Assembly: GCA_015698045.1 (NCBI GenBank)
Contig: BLAL01000016.1
Location: 1,065,501 to 1,129,500, forward strand
DNA length: 64,000 nucleotides
Source: Rhizophagus clarus
Taxonomy: Eukaryota; Glomeromycota; Glomeromycetes; Glomerales; Glomeraceae
Direction: 5' to 3'
Part shown: piece by piece, positions 13,231 to 25,074 of the stretch
How positions within the stretch are numbered: position 1 is the stretch's first letter
Layout of the letters: each line of letters starts with the position of its first letter
Program-made: the position numbers and the translations under genes
The notes under the pieces: model-generated
What the model saw: only the letters and a program-made list of their open reading frames with translations
Database searches by the model: none
Told to the model about the DNA's origin: nothing

Positions 13231-16200
13231 ATGATGTCACAACAAACTATAATTTCACCATCTATAGATGGTATTATGAACATTAAAAACACTTTTAAGA
13301 TTTCAACTTTAAATACATCAGGGTTAAACACTACTATTAAGCAAGAACATTTAATTAATTTTATGAATATTAATGATATTAAGATTTTAGGTGTTACTGA
13401 AACTAAACTTACAATCAACACAGGACAACATTTATATAAAAATCATAAGGACTATAAAGCATGGTGGTCTTCTACAGATACACATCATTACTCACAAGGT
13501 GTCAGTATTATTATGGATAATAGTTATACTAAGTACGTAGCTATACAACATACATTTAAAGGCTGTATGTTAGCGCTTACATTATTTCTTAAAGAAAAAA
13601 TTAGATTTACGATTATTGTTATTATAACTATGCCAATAATACTATGAAGAAAGAAATTACACAACTATACGCTCACGTTAAAGACCTCATAAAAGAAAAA
13701 ATTAAACATAAAGCTAGAATTATCATAATGGGAGATTTTAATGCAAGCTACAATGATTATTAACAAGAAATTAAAAGTAATAAACATTCTTGGAAGAATT
13801 CAATTTTTACGATACTTAAGCAATATGATTTTAAAGATACAAATAGTTTGTTTCATAAGAATCCTTTACCAATATGGCATCGTCAAGATTTTAAATCTTG
13901 TATAGATTTTATTTGGGTAAATTATGAAATAATTCCTGATTTAATCTATGCTTCAACTAACAAACCTCATATAGTTTCCACTGATCATTTAGTCGTGACA
14001 GCATATTTTAATTATGATGATATATTTAGAATTAAAGCAGTTGCTATAGCTAAAAGACACACACAATACACGTAAAATTATTAATTACAAAGTAATTATG
14101 CAGGATGAATGGAAAACTTTTACTGAACTAATGGAAAATTATGTCCATCAGAAGAGTCTACGTATTTACCTGATAGTAGATCTTTAAATCAACTTTGGAA
14201 TGAAATCAAAAGTATTTTTAAGCAAGCATCAGTCAAACTATCATATAAGAAAGATAATCCATTTTTAGAACAGCTTCCTGAATCTATAGTATATTTTAAA
14301 AAGAAAATGTGTTAATTATCAAAAATTTTGTTACAATTGACACTGAAAAAACTTTCAGCATACGCTAATGATTATAAACAATATGATTATATCAATAGTA
14401 AATTGGCAATTATTACAGATTTATTATATAGACTCAACATTGATAAACCTAATATTTTAGCTTTTTCTATTTTAGAGTTTAAGCAATTCGTTAAAGATTT
14501 ATTTAATATTATTACTATCAAATTTAAGAAAGAAGACGAAGATTATAAAACAAAAAGAATTAAATTCTTTGTTGACAAATGATGCCAAGAATTAGCTGAT
14601 CATAAAAGAAGAGTTATAAATTCAGTACTAAATCATCAAAGAAAACGTATTACTTTAGATAAGATCTTAATTAGTAATAACGGTGTTCACCAACTCAGTC
14701 CGTTGAGTAGTGAATTATGAATATCTTCAGGGAGACACTAGCTATGAAGTATTCCAATCAATTCCTTATACGCTAAAAGGCAGTGTATTTGATAATTGAA
14801 ATGTATCTTTATTAGTTGTAGGTACGTTAACAACTTATACAATAAGGCAATCTTAGAACACTTGCAATTACAACTTTTTTATAAACAACTTGTCTGAACT
14901 TCTTTTATTTTAAACGAATATTCAAGATATTTATACAAATTGAACTTCATTCAAATATATAAATAATATAAGATATAAAAGATATAAATATAATAAATAA
15001 TATATAAGAAATTTAAATAATAAAAGAAATATAAGAAATAAATACTATATATACTATAAAGGATATATAAGAAATATATACTAAATATACTTAATATATT
15101 TTATATACTACGTCGATCATTTGTGGTGCAGTAATATTAATATTCACCATCATGTGAATGCAAATCATTCGTCTAACAACGATCAAATAGAATTATGCTT
15201 AGATCTAGATATAATCGACAAAGAAGTAACCAACCACTTTCAGAATGCTGCTGGTAAGAAATTTGATGAGATTCAAATGCAATCCTGTTAACAACAACAA
15301 TATCAACCTATAGATCGGATTGATCCAAGATGGTATGCTAATTTAATGCAAGAGATTACTATAGAAGAATAACGTAAAGTTATTATAGATCTTCCTAAAG
15401 AAAAAGCGTCAGGCCCTTCCAAAATCTCTAATGAATTATTGCAACATATGGGACCAAACATGTTTAAATTCACATTACAACTAGCCAATTTATGTTTAAT
15501 AACAGGTGATATTCCTGCTGAATAGCGAGATGTATTACTCTATCCCATTTCCAAGACTATGGAGTGGAAACATCAATTTACCAAAACCAGGCCCATCACA
15601 CTTTTAGAAACTATAAGAAAGGCGGTAGTTAAAATTATTACTCAGAAACTCTCTCAGATTATCACTAATAACAATATCTTAAAAGGAAAAAATCATGTAG
15701 CACTACCTGGTAGATCTACTGAAGTTCTTATTAGAATCATGAATTTGATTATGAAAGATGCTAAAGTTAAGAGAAAACCTTTATAGATATTATTTCAAGA
15801 CCTCTCAAAAGCGTATGATAGAGTTGATATCAAGATACTGGAATTAGTTCTCAATAAGATTAAAATCCCTAAAAGAATCGTTCAATTATTTGTTAATTTA
15901 TTTTCTAATAGTAGAAAGGCAGTCATCACAACAACAAGAATAACTCAATTTTATAAAGCACTTATAGGAATAGATCAGAGTGAAGTGATTTCACCTCTTG
16001 TCTGGACTATCTATTACGATCCACTTTTGTGTGAAATAAATAAATTGCAATTGGGCTATACTATAACTCAATCAATTGTTAAAAACGTTCAATTTAGAGA
16101 TCTGGATAAAGAAAATGTTATGATTTTTTCTTAAGCTTATATGGACGATGTATCTTGGATTATAGATACATCATACAAATTAGAAAGTATATTACAAATA

Positions 16201-18998
16201 GCAGACGAATTCAATAGGTTGAATAATATTCAGATTAATCCAGATAAATTTGCTTTAATGACTAATAACACGAAGGCTCTTAAAGATAAGTCTATTAAAT
16301 TGAATTTTGGATCTCATGTTCAAGAAATTCAATTGATACGTCTAACTGAGTCAGTCAGAATCTTAGGTGCTTGGATAAATCTTAATTTATCTAAAGTATA
16401 TGTATTTAATCAATATAAAAATATCATTACAGGATATAATAAAATCATCAGAAATAAGCAGTTTACAGATAAGATGATGAGATATATCTATAACGCAATC
16501 ATTATCCCAAGCATTAAATATAAATCACAATAGTATACCATTTTGAATGACAAACAAGTGGCAGCTCTAAATATTCTCATGCGTACATTATTCAAGAAAA
16601 AGACTAATTTAGTGATGACAATACCAAACTGTATGATTCACTCAAGTTTAGGGTATGCAATCAAGGATATATCAACTATACAACTTCAGCGTCAAGTTAT
16701 TAGATTACATAATTAACTTCAAAATAAAGGGTTACTTGGTACGCTCTCTAAATTAAGTATCATACATTTACAACAAGAAATATTATCTGTTAATAACGTT
16801 CTGACAGAGTGGAAAATTCATTTAAAAGATTTAAAGATTAAATATAATTTGATTGCCAGTACTTTAGCTATCATGTATGATAACAATCTCACGTGTCAAT
16901 CTAATATTGAGCGCAAAATAATGGGAGGACAGTTACCTATTATACAAGTATTGAATTCAGATTTGTTATTTAAAGACAGATTAAATTATCATTTACAACG
17001 TCACAATATTTATTTTTTAAATCAAATAATGGCTGCTGATGGAATACGTCTTCTTACATATTCAGATTTGTGAATTTAATTAGGTATTAATACTAAGGGT
17101 TGTAAACCAAATTGGTACAAAAGAATAGAACAACACTGTATAATAAATATTGCAATATTAAGAAAAGTTAAATCTGATTTCCTTATTAACAGACAATATC
17201 ACTTACAAGGTAGTAAGGTTTCAGAAAATATATTGAGGAAAAAGCAATGGATAGTTTTTTACAGTGACAAATTAGACTCTTCTTATTTTGGTCGTATATT
17301 ATCTAATGATCAAACTCCTATAGTAGAACATTGGATACATAACATCAATGATGATTCCATTTCTCCATCGATATAAGCACTAGTATTAATTAAGTGCAGT
17401 GATTGTAAACTAAAGGATATCCAACTAAGAAGTAAAAGGAAAACAGCTAATAATAGGTGCCTTTTATTTATTGATAAGGAAAAGACTATTAATGTTAAAG
17501 CACAGTCCATACAAAACACGTATATATTGGATTCTTCAGTATTTGAATATATAGCTATGATAGAAAATAGAATTAAATACAGTATAACTAATTCACAAGA
17601 AGCATCGGTTAGAAGTATGCTAGATTTTTTTCATTCCATACTTTTGCGTAATCAACTTATAAACATACAAGATACAGTTAAAGGTCAATCATCTTTAACG
17701 ATATACACAGATGGATCTTTCAAAAGACACTCAAATACTAGTATAATGATGGGTAGTGCATTTAAAATTATAGAAACTAATTTTATATTCCAATGCCAAA
17801 TACAAGAGAACCCCTTAATAATTAAGGCTGAGTTAATGGCTATGATAATGGCGCTATTATGTTTAGATAACTGAAAGGTACAAGAGTTACTATTTGTACC
17901 GATTCTCAAATAATAATTAATCAATTTTCTAAGATTAATACACTATCCATTTTTGCAGTTCAAAGATTGAAATTACAATATAGTATTTTATAGATATTTT
18001 TTATTAAGTTGATCAGATTTAAAGATTTAATCGTGACATTACAAAAAGTGAAAGCTCATGACTCTGATGATCATAGTAATGTTGTAAACAAATTAGCTAA
18101 AGAAGCATGCAGTAAAGAATGTTTAGTAATTGATCCTAAATTACTCGCTCATAATAGTACAATATGTTGGAATCACAAGCCTATAGAAAGAAATATCACA
18201 CTTATGGTTAAAGACATTAGAGAAATACAATACATTGAACAATTTTTAATGTTAAATAGGAACAAATATTTTATCTCACCATCTGATTTAGAATCATTTG
18301 ATTGGTCACTTACTTTTAGGTATATCAAAGATAAATTCGATGAGACATCTGCATTTGATTCCAGTTTTAACTCTTTTAAAACAAAACTACATGCTGAAGA
18401 ATTACCTACTCAAGATAACTTATGCAAGCGATCACCATCAGTTTACATTGGCAGTTGGAGATGTGTGCTGTGTAATACTGAATTAGAAACTTACCAACAC
18501 TTATGGTCATGTTTTACCACGCAAAATATGAAAGTAGAGATAGTTCATAATTCTAAAGATCAATTATTTAATTTGATTCTCCCATTTATACAGGATAAGA
18601 TTAATATTGATTACAATGATATCTCCACCAACATAGACAATCTTGATTGTTAGAACTCCTCTAACATTGAAATATTATGCCTAGTCAAAGGAATCATACC
18701 TAAAAGTTTCAGTGAATTTTTAAAAGAGTTAAAAATTCCTGAACAAAGTATGTATAAAATCACGAGAGAAGTTACCAATACATTATTCCTCCAGTTTAAA
18801 TATTTGATTTGGAAACATCGTAATATTCATCAAGTCAAACTGGAACAATCACATGGTATAGATTTTTGGAAGAAAAAATTAAAGTCTATGGAAATTAAAG
18901 ATAATAATAGAACTAAAAGTTTGAATAGTATATTTAGTAAGTATAAGGTATGGATAGATGAGTATTTTAATATGAGTGATCATTGGTTGAATTTTTAA
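13231..18998 (+). pseudogene. LINE ORF2: AP endonuclease, reverse transcriptase, RNase H, broken
   Basis: Domains follow in order. The AP-type endonuclease spans about 13231-14075 (STLNTSGLN, GVTETKL, MGDFNASYND, then IDFIWV and STDHLVV). The reverse transcriptase spans about 15400-16540 (RPITLLETIRKAVV, FQDLSKAYDRVD, a catalytic AYMDDVSWI at about 16138). RNase H spans about 17695-18120 (IYTDGSFK with the first Asp, KAELMAM with Glu, CTDSQ with Asp, KVKAHDSDDHSN). A C-terminal Cys/His knuckle lies at about 18455-18512 (WRCVLCNTE...HLWSC). Many in-frame stops and shifts show it is dead. An A/T-only stretch at about 14940-15107 seems to be inserted in the linker between endonuclease and RT. 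Confidence 0.85.
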
Positions 18999-19147
18999 GT
19001 TTTTCGTGACTTATATCATCATTGACTCATAGTGACTAGTTGGCTGTATTCTTTTAGGAGCAGTAGTATAGATGATATAGTTAATAGAGAAATATTTTAT
19101 TGATAGTCTATATTTATGTAGATTTTAATGTATTTCTTAACATTTGT

Positions 19148-19178
19148 ATTATCAAGCACAACCCACCATGTTGATAAT
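19148..19178 (+). other. 3' stem-loop just before the LINE poly-A tail
   Basis: ATTATCAA (19148-19155) and TTGATAAT (19171-19178) are perfect inverted repeats around a 15-nt loop, ending a few bases before the poly-A. Some LINEs use a 3' hairpin for recognition of their RNA by the reverse transcriptase (family knowledge); a role here is inferred from position. Confidence 0.5.
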
Positions 19179-19213
19179 AATAAAAAAAAAAAAAAATTAT
19201 ATAATAATAATAA

Positions 19214-19627
19214 TTTTGACTGTCTTGTACAATTGTATAATGAAAAAAAACTTATATTCAATTTTAGTGATATATGTAAGTATCAGTGAAATGACTTGTC
19301 AGTGAGTAGATCACCTTCTTATAAGAAGGTGACCTACTTATATTATAAGGTTATCTAATTACATTATAAGGTTATCTATTTACGTTATAAGGTTCTCTAC
19401 TTACTTGTTTTCTGGGTTCCATGTCTTTTTGGTCATTAATTTAACTATTGTTGTTACCTCTCTTCTGTGTCTATTTGAAAATTGATTTTATTATCGAGTT
19501 CCCTATGGCTTTATATCTTTTTGGTTATTTGTTTAGTTACCGAATTTGTTGCTATTCTGTGCTATATTTTGTGGGTAGTTTAACTATTAAAGTTTTTTAG
19601 CCTGCCTTGGGTGTGATGTTTTGGGTT
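19214..19627. repeat. Left terminal inverted repeat, inner part
   Basis: 19304-19627 is the inverted counterpart of 30705-31028. It starts with a perfect palindrome, CACCTTCTTATAAGAAGGTG (19312-19331), then three tandem units of the form TTATAAGGTTMTCTAMTTACR, then about 220 bp of unique sequence shared with the right arm. Confidence 0.75.
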
Positions 19628-19669
19628 ACCCAGTAAAAAATTGAAAATCCAGAATTTGTCCAGAAAAAC

Positions 19670-20243
19670 TTATTGTACAAATATTGTACAAATTTTGTAC
19701 AAATTCTGTATAATTAGTGACAAAAAATATACTGAATTATGAAATATTTCGTACTTGTACAAATTCTGGATAATGCTAATTGTACAGATTATAACCACAT
19801 TATAACCAGATTTTATACAAAATATATACATATTTTGTACAAATTTTGTATGAGTTTTATATAGAATATATACAGGTTTTATACAGAATATATACAAATT
19901 TTGTATGGGTTTACATAAATATATACGAATTTTGTACAGATTTTATACAAAATATATACAAATTTTGCATGGATTTTATATAGAATATATACATATTTGT
20001 ACAAGTTTTATACAGGTTTTATACAGAATATATATAAATTTTATACGGGTTTACATAAATATATACAAATTTTGTACAGGTTTTATACAGAATATATACA
20101 AATTTTGTACAGGTTTTATACAGAATATATATATATTTGTACAGGTTTTATACAGAATATATACAAATTTTGTACAGGTTTTATACAGAATATATACAAA
20201 TTTTATACGAGTTTTATACAGAATATATACAAATTTTATTTAA
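19670..20243. repeat. 33-bp minisatellite
   Basis: Tandem copies of a unit resembling TTTTGTACAGGTTTTATACAG plus AATATATACAAA. The unit is 33 bp in the better-preserved part (about 20045-20240) and more variable to the left. Because 33 is a multiple of three, long frames stay open on both strands (Y-R-I-Y-T-N-F repeats); these are not genes. Confidence 0.8.
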
Positions 20244-20519
20244 ATTACAATTGTAATATTAGATGCTAACCAAAATTATAATTCATTTTATTATAATTTG
20301 TAAATTTTATTATATACAATAAATATGAATACAAAACTTATAACAGAAAAAATAAATGTAATAAAGGATTCATTACCCAATATTTTATCACAGGTCAAAT
20401 GGTGGCAAATCAGTCACCAATCAGCTATCAATCGGGTATCTTATTGATAACTAATTGATTCAATAAGTATTTAATCGGATGGCCGATTGATAGCCGATTT
20501 CCGCCAAAATCCGTCATCA

Positions 20520-20866
20520 ATCGGACAGGCCGATTGATGGTCAACTGATGGTCAACTAATGGTCGATTGATGGTCGATTGATGGTCGATTTATGGTCAAA
20601 ATATGGTCAAATTATGGTCAAAATATGGTCAAATTAAGGTCGAATTAAGGTCGAATTATGGTCGAATTATGGTCAAATTATGGTCAAATTATGGTCGAAT
20701 TATGGTCGAATTATGGTCAAATTAAGGTCAAATTTAAGGTCAAATTAAGGTCAAATTAAGGTCAAAATATGGTCGAATTATGGTCGAATTATGGTCAAAT
20801 TATGGTCAAAATTATGGTCGAATTAAGGTCAAATTAAGGTCAAATTATGGTCAAATTAAGGAGAAC
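20520..20866. repeat. Short-period GGTCAAATTA satellite
   Basis: About 25 copies of a 12-16-bp unit of the form ATGGTCRAATT or AAGGTCAAATT, grading into the subterminal GATTGATGGTC repeats of the nested element. Confidence 0.8.
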
Positions 20867-22925
20867 CCTAAAAAATTTCACAAAAAAATTTTCTATCAGA
20901 CATCCCATACGAACTCTTCCAATACAAATTCTTAGAAAATCTCTTAAAAAAAATTTTCTATCAAAGAATCTCATACGAACCCTACCATGTAAACTCTTAG
21001 AAAATCTCTTAAGAAAAATTTTTCTATCAGATATCCCATACAAACTCTTCCAATACAAACTCTTAAAAAATCTCTTAAAAAAAATTTTCTATCAAAGATA
21101 TCCCATACGAAGCCTCTACTATATGAACACTTGGAAAATCTTTATTAAAATATCTCATACAAACTCTTCCCATACAAATTTTAAGAAAATCTCTTAAAAA
21201 ATTTTCTATCAAAGAATGCCATATGAACTCTTTCCATATGAACTCTTAGAAAATCTCTTAAGAAAAATTTTTCTATCAGATATCCCATACGAACTTTTAG
21301 AAATAAAAAAAATTCTATTTATCAAAAATATCCTATACGAATCTTAGGAAATCTCAAAAAAAAATTTCTTATCAGATATCCCATACGAACTCTTCCTATA
21401 TGAATTTTTAGAAATCTCTCTCAAAAAAATTTTCTATTAAAGAATCCCATGCAAATCCTTTTCATATAAACCCTAAAAAATTTCACAAAAAAATTTTCTA
21501 TCAGATATCCTATACGAACTCTTCCAATACGAACTCTTAGAAAATCTCTTAAAAAAAATTTTCTATCAAAGATATCCCATACGAACCCCCTACTATATGA
21601 ACACTTGGAAAATCTTTATTAAAATATCCCATACAAACTTTTTTCACACAAACTCTAAGAAAATTTCTCTCAAAAAAATTTTCTATCAAAGAATTCCATA
21701 CGAACCCTTTCATATAAACTCTTAAAAAATCTCTTAGAAAAATTTTTCTATCAGATATCCCATACGAACTCAGAAATAAAAAAAAAATCTATTTATCAAA
21801 AATGTCCCATGCGAATCCTTTCCATATGAACCCTAAAAAATTTCACAAAAAAATTTTCTATCAGATATTCCATACGAACTCTTCTCACACAAACTCTTAG
21901 AAAATCTCTTAAAAAAAATTTTCTATCAAAGAATCCCATACGAATGCTTTTCTATGAACTCTTAGAAAATCTCTTAAGAAAAATTTTTCTATCAGATATC
22001 CTATACGAACTCTTTCCATATGAACTCTTAGAAAATCTCTTAAAAAACAACTTTTCTATTAAAGAATCCCATGCGAACTCTTTCCATATGAACTCTTAGA
22101 AAATCTCTTAAAAAAAAATTTTCTATCAGATATCCCATACGAATCCTTCCCATATGACTCTTAGAAAATCTCTCTCAAAGAAATTTTCTATCAAAGAATC
22201 CCATGCGAATCCTTTCCATACGAACCCTAAAAAATTTCACAAAAAATTTTCTACCAGATATCCCATACGAACTCTTTTCACACTAGAAAATCTTAAAAAA
22301 AATTTTCTATCAAAGACATCCCATATAAACCTTTTCCATATGAACACTTGGAAAATTTTTATCAAAATATCCCATACGAACTGTTTCTTTATGAATTCTT
22401 AGAAAATCTCTCAAAAAAAAATTTTCTATTATTTATCCCATACGAACTGAACTCTTAGAAAATCTCTTAAAAAAAAAATTTTTTATCAGATATCCCATAT
22501 GAACTCTTCCCATATGAATTTTTAGAAATAAAAAAAAAATCTATTTATCAAAAATATCCTATATATACGAATCTTAGGAAATCTCTCAAAAAAAATATTT
22601 CCTATCAGATATCCTACACGAACTCTTCTCATACGAACTCTTAGAGAATCTCTTAAAAAAAATTTTCTATCAAAGATATCTAACAAACCTTTCGCATATG
22701 AACTCTTAGAAAATCTCTTAAAAAAAATTTTTCTATCAGATATCCTCATACGAACTCTTTCCATACAAATTCTTAGAAAATAAAAAAATTTTTTATCAAA
22801 TATCCCATATCAACTCTTTTCATACAAACTTTTAGAAATCTCAAAAAATAAAAATATCTCTATTTATCAAAAATATCCTATATGAATCTTAGAAAATCTA
22901 TCAAAAAAAATTTTCTATCAGAGTT
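20867..22925. repeat. About 65-70-bp satellite array
   Basis: Roughly 30 diverged tandem units. Each contains a block of the form AGAAAATCTCTTAAAAAAAA followed by TTTTCTATCA, and then one or two CCATACGAACTCTT-like blocks. AGAAAAT and ATTTTCT inside each unit are inverted repeats, so each unit can form a small stem. Frames open in this stretch are by-products of the repeat. Confidence 0.8.
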
Positions 22926-23249
22926 TAGAGTTTTAAAATGGTTTATAAATTAAATATTTTAAAATGACGTTATTGAAAAAATCTAAAAAATCTGCTAATA
23001 TATAATAAGCCAATTAGCAACCAATCGGTCATCAATCTGATATGGTCGATTGGTAACCTATTGATAACTGGTAAATTCAACTGTATACCAATCAGTCATC
23101 AATCAGTCATATGACCAGTTGATAACCGATTTGGAATTTATACCTGATTGATGACCGATTGAAAGAATCAGTCATCAATAGGTATCCAATCGGTTACCAA
23201 TCAGTTATATGACCGATTAATGACCGATTTGACTCCATTTGACCTGTGA

Positions 23250-25074
23250 AAGTAACACCTCCAGCAAGTTTGAATATGTAGAATGAGAAGCCACTTCTAC
23301 CTGTCACATTATAGAATGAATTTATATACAATTTAATGGCTTTCTGCTTAAAATTTAAAGAATCATAGGCAAAGCAAACAGAACTATATTCTTTTATAAA
23401 ATTATCATATGATAAATCAATAAAAAGATCTAAGATTTTAACCATCTTAGCACGCTTCTTCATATTTTTTGTCAAGAACAAAACATCTTTGATTGCATTC
23501 GCTATTGAGATAGATCTGCTGGCATCTATTCTACTTTTAACCTTTCCCATATATTCCTTTTTCTTTCCAATGGGCTTTAACTGGACTTTTATTTTATTTC
23601 ACATTCTTTCCAATCTTTTCAATATCTTTGAAAAAAGACCTTTCTGATTAGGCTTATTTCCATGTTATATAGTCTAGGCTCGTATAGAATTATCATTGTA
23701 CTTGAACTTGATATTGTAAAGCACTTTATTTTTTCTTTCTAACTCATCTACTTCTAAAAGTGTTGAAACCATCTTCTTAAGTAAGAGGTTGTAAGTCATA
23801 ATTATGCTAGGGTATAAGGAAACGAAATCTAAACTTGTAACAGTGCGCTTATTTTCAAGACATTTCTCTGGCAGGAACACAAACACTCCTGGGAACTTCC
23901 CAAATGTTTTCTGGTTGAAAATTTTCATATTGAATAGAATATCTTGGACTCACGCTTCAGCGCCTAAGAGATTAGATACTTTCATTCCTATAGTATAATA
24001 ATGCGTATCGAATAATGATATATAAGTGATTGAAGCAATTTCTCTATAATCATTTATAATATTATTTTTAACCATGAGCTTCTGACAATGTAAAGTATCT
24101 ATAACACAATACTTTACACGATTTTTTGCATATTTTTGATGGAAGAGTCAGAAGTTCTATCCCTTGCTTCTGAATAATACTTCCATAATGTACTTATAAG
24201 CATATCAGCTTTACCATCAAGACCACATTTTTTTAAGAAGAATTTGAGTGATCTTTTCTCCAAGCAGAAGAAGAGTTGCAATAAACTCACACAAACATCG
24301 ATTGGTACACATCTAGGGAGCTTAAGAAAAGATGATTCGAAGCTCAAACCATTAGAACCAAATTTGATATTAGTAGATTCATGACCTTCTGTTTTTCTAA
24401 AATTCCTATTTGTTTTCTTTACCCATTGGTCCCTATGGAAGTAACCACTGCTTAGTGGCTTTTCAGTTCCACCAAAATAATTTCAAGTGAGAATGAATTG
24501 AATATTAGCTGTCTTATACAGATTTGCTGACATTTGTTAGACCATCCAGTCAAAAACATTTAATTTGGTGGTCTTTTCTATGATGAAGGGCCAATCATAA
24601 CCAGAATCATTAAAACTGAGCTGGATGTCTGGAGCAAAAGATTTCCAGTATAAAGCGAAAGCTTTTAATACATTGGCTTAGTTTTCACATATAATAGTAA
24701 TCCAGTCTGAGTCTAGTGTCATCTCAACATTGACAAGGCATATCTGTTCTAGTGGTTTCAGGTCATCTTTCCAATGTAGAGTCATACAGATCGTAAAAAT
24801 CTGAGATATATCATTTTTCGCTTCTGAGAAGTTCTCCAATCCACATGAATCATATGTTTCTATGTCCCATATTAGTACCAGTGCTTGATCATAAGCAAAG
24901 AGAGAAAATGAATAGATTTTGTAAAGTGGTTCAAAATTATTTATGAAACAAAAGTTATCAATGTAGACATAAAATGCATGTGGACAATGTTGGGATTTTG
25001 CATAATAAGGTGCACTGAAATTATATTTACAATCGCTCACTAAGCCCCACCTAGAAAGGATAATATAGTTATTA
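23250..25074 (-). pseudogene. B-family DNA polymerase, exonuclease and palm part, broken
   Basis: This is the largest surviving piece of a family B DNA polymerase with a 3'-5' exonuclease domain. In gene order (right to left) it shows the Exo I motif WDIETYD (about 24840-24870), an Exo II-like FNDSGYDW (about 24590-24620), a conserved segment around CVIDTLHC, the polymerase motif [15 protein letters not shown] (about 23780-23830) and motif [13 protein letters not shown] (about 23295-23330), ending at GGVTFTGQ where a TIR element cuts in. Motif C (YGDTDS) is missing. At least four in-frame stops or shifts separate the pieces. The style resembles polymerases of large DNA viruses and Maverick-like elements rather than nuclear replicases; this affiliation is inferred from motifs, not from a search. 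The N-terminal parts lie at 26361-26474 and 28575-29160. Confidence 0.8.

Larger units (their letters stand above)
11118..19213 (+). mobile_element. Non-LTR retrotransposon (LINE), decayed, with 18-bp target duplication
   Basis: The LINE body is 11136-19195 (8,060 bp). It is flanked by identical 18-bp copies of ATTATATAATAATAATAA at 11118-11135 and 19196-19213; the second copy follows directly on a poly-A tail (about 19181-19195). That is the layout expected from target-primed reverse transcription. It has a short 5' leader, ORF1 (RNA-binding type) and ORF2 (endonuclease, reverse transcriptase, RNase H), all in + orientation and all broken by stops and frameshifts. It inserted into the left terminal repeat of the large element, so it is younger than that element. 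The duplication is pure A/T, but its position exactly at the tail makes chance unlikely. Confidence 0.85.
20388..23249. mobile_element. Nested TIR element carrying two satellite arrays
   Basis: The ends are TCACAGGTCAAATGG (20388-20402) and its exact reverse complement (23235-23249). Next to both ends lie short direct repeats of the CGATTGATGGTC / ATCGGTCATCAAT type. Inside are two satellite arrays, annotated separately. There is no transposase, so it is non-autonomous. Its right end cuts the DNA polymerase gene within the region that normally leads to the catalytic YGDTDS motif, and the rest of that gene is not seen beyond the left end. No clear target duplication was found. Confidence 0.7.

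Noticed and set aside
19905-20269. Two overlapping long frames encoding Y-R-I-Y-T-N-F repeats
   Set aside because: Explained by the stop-free 33-bp minisatellite.
20840-22764. Several frames of 70-116 codons on both strands
   Set aside because: By-products of the 65-70-bp satellite; their peptides repeat with the unit.
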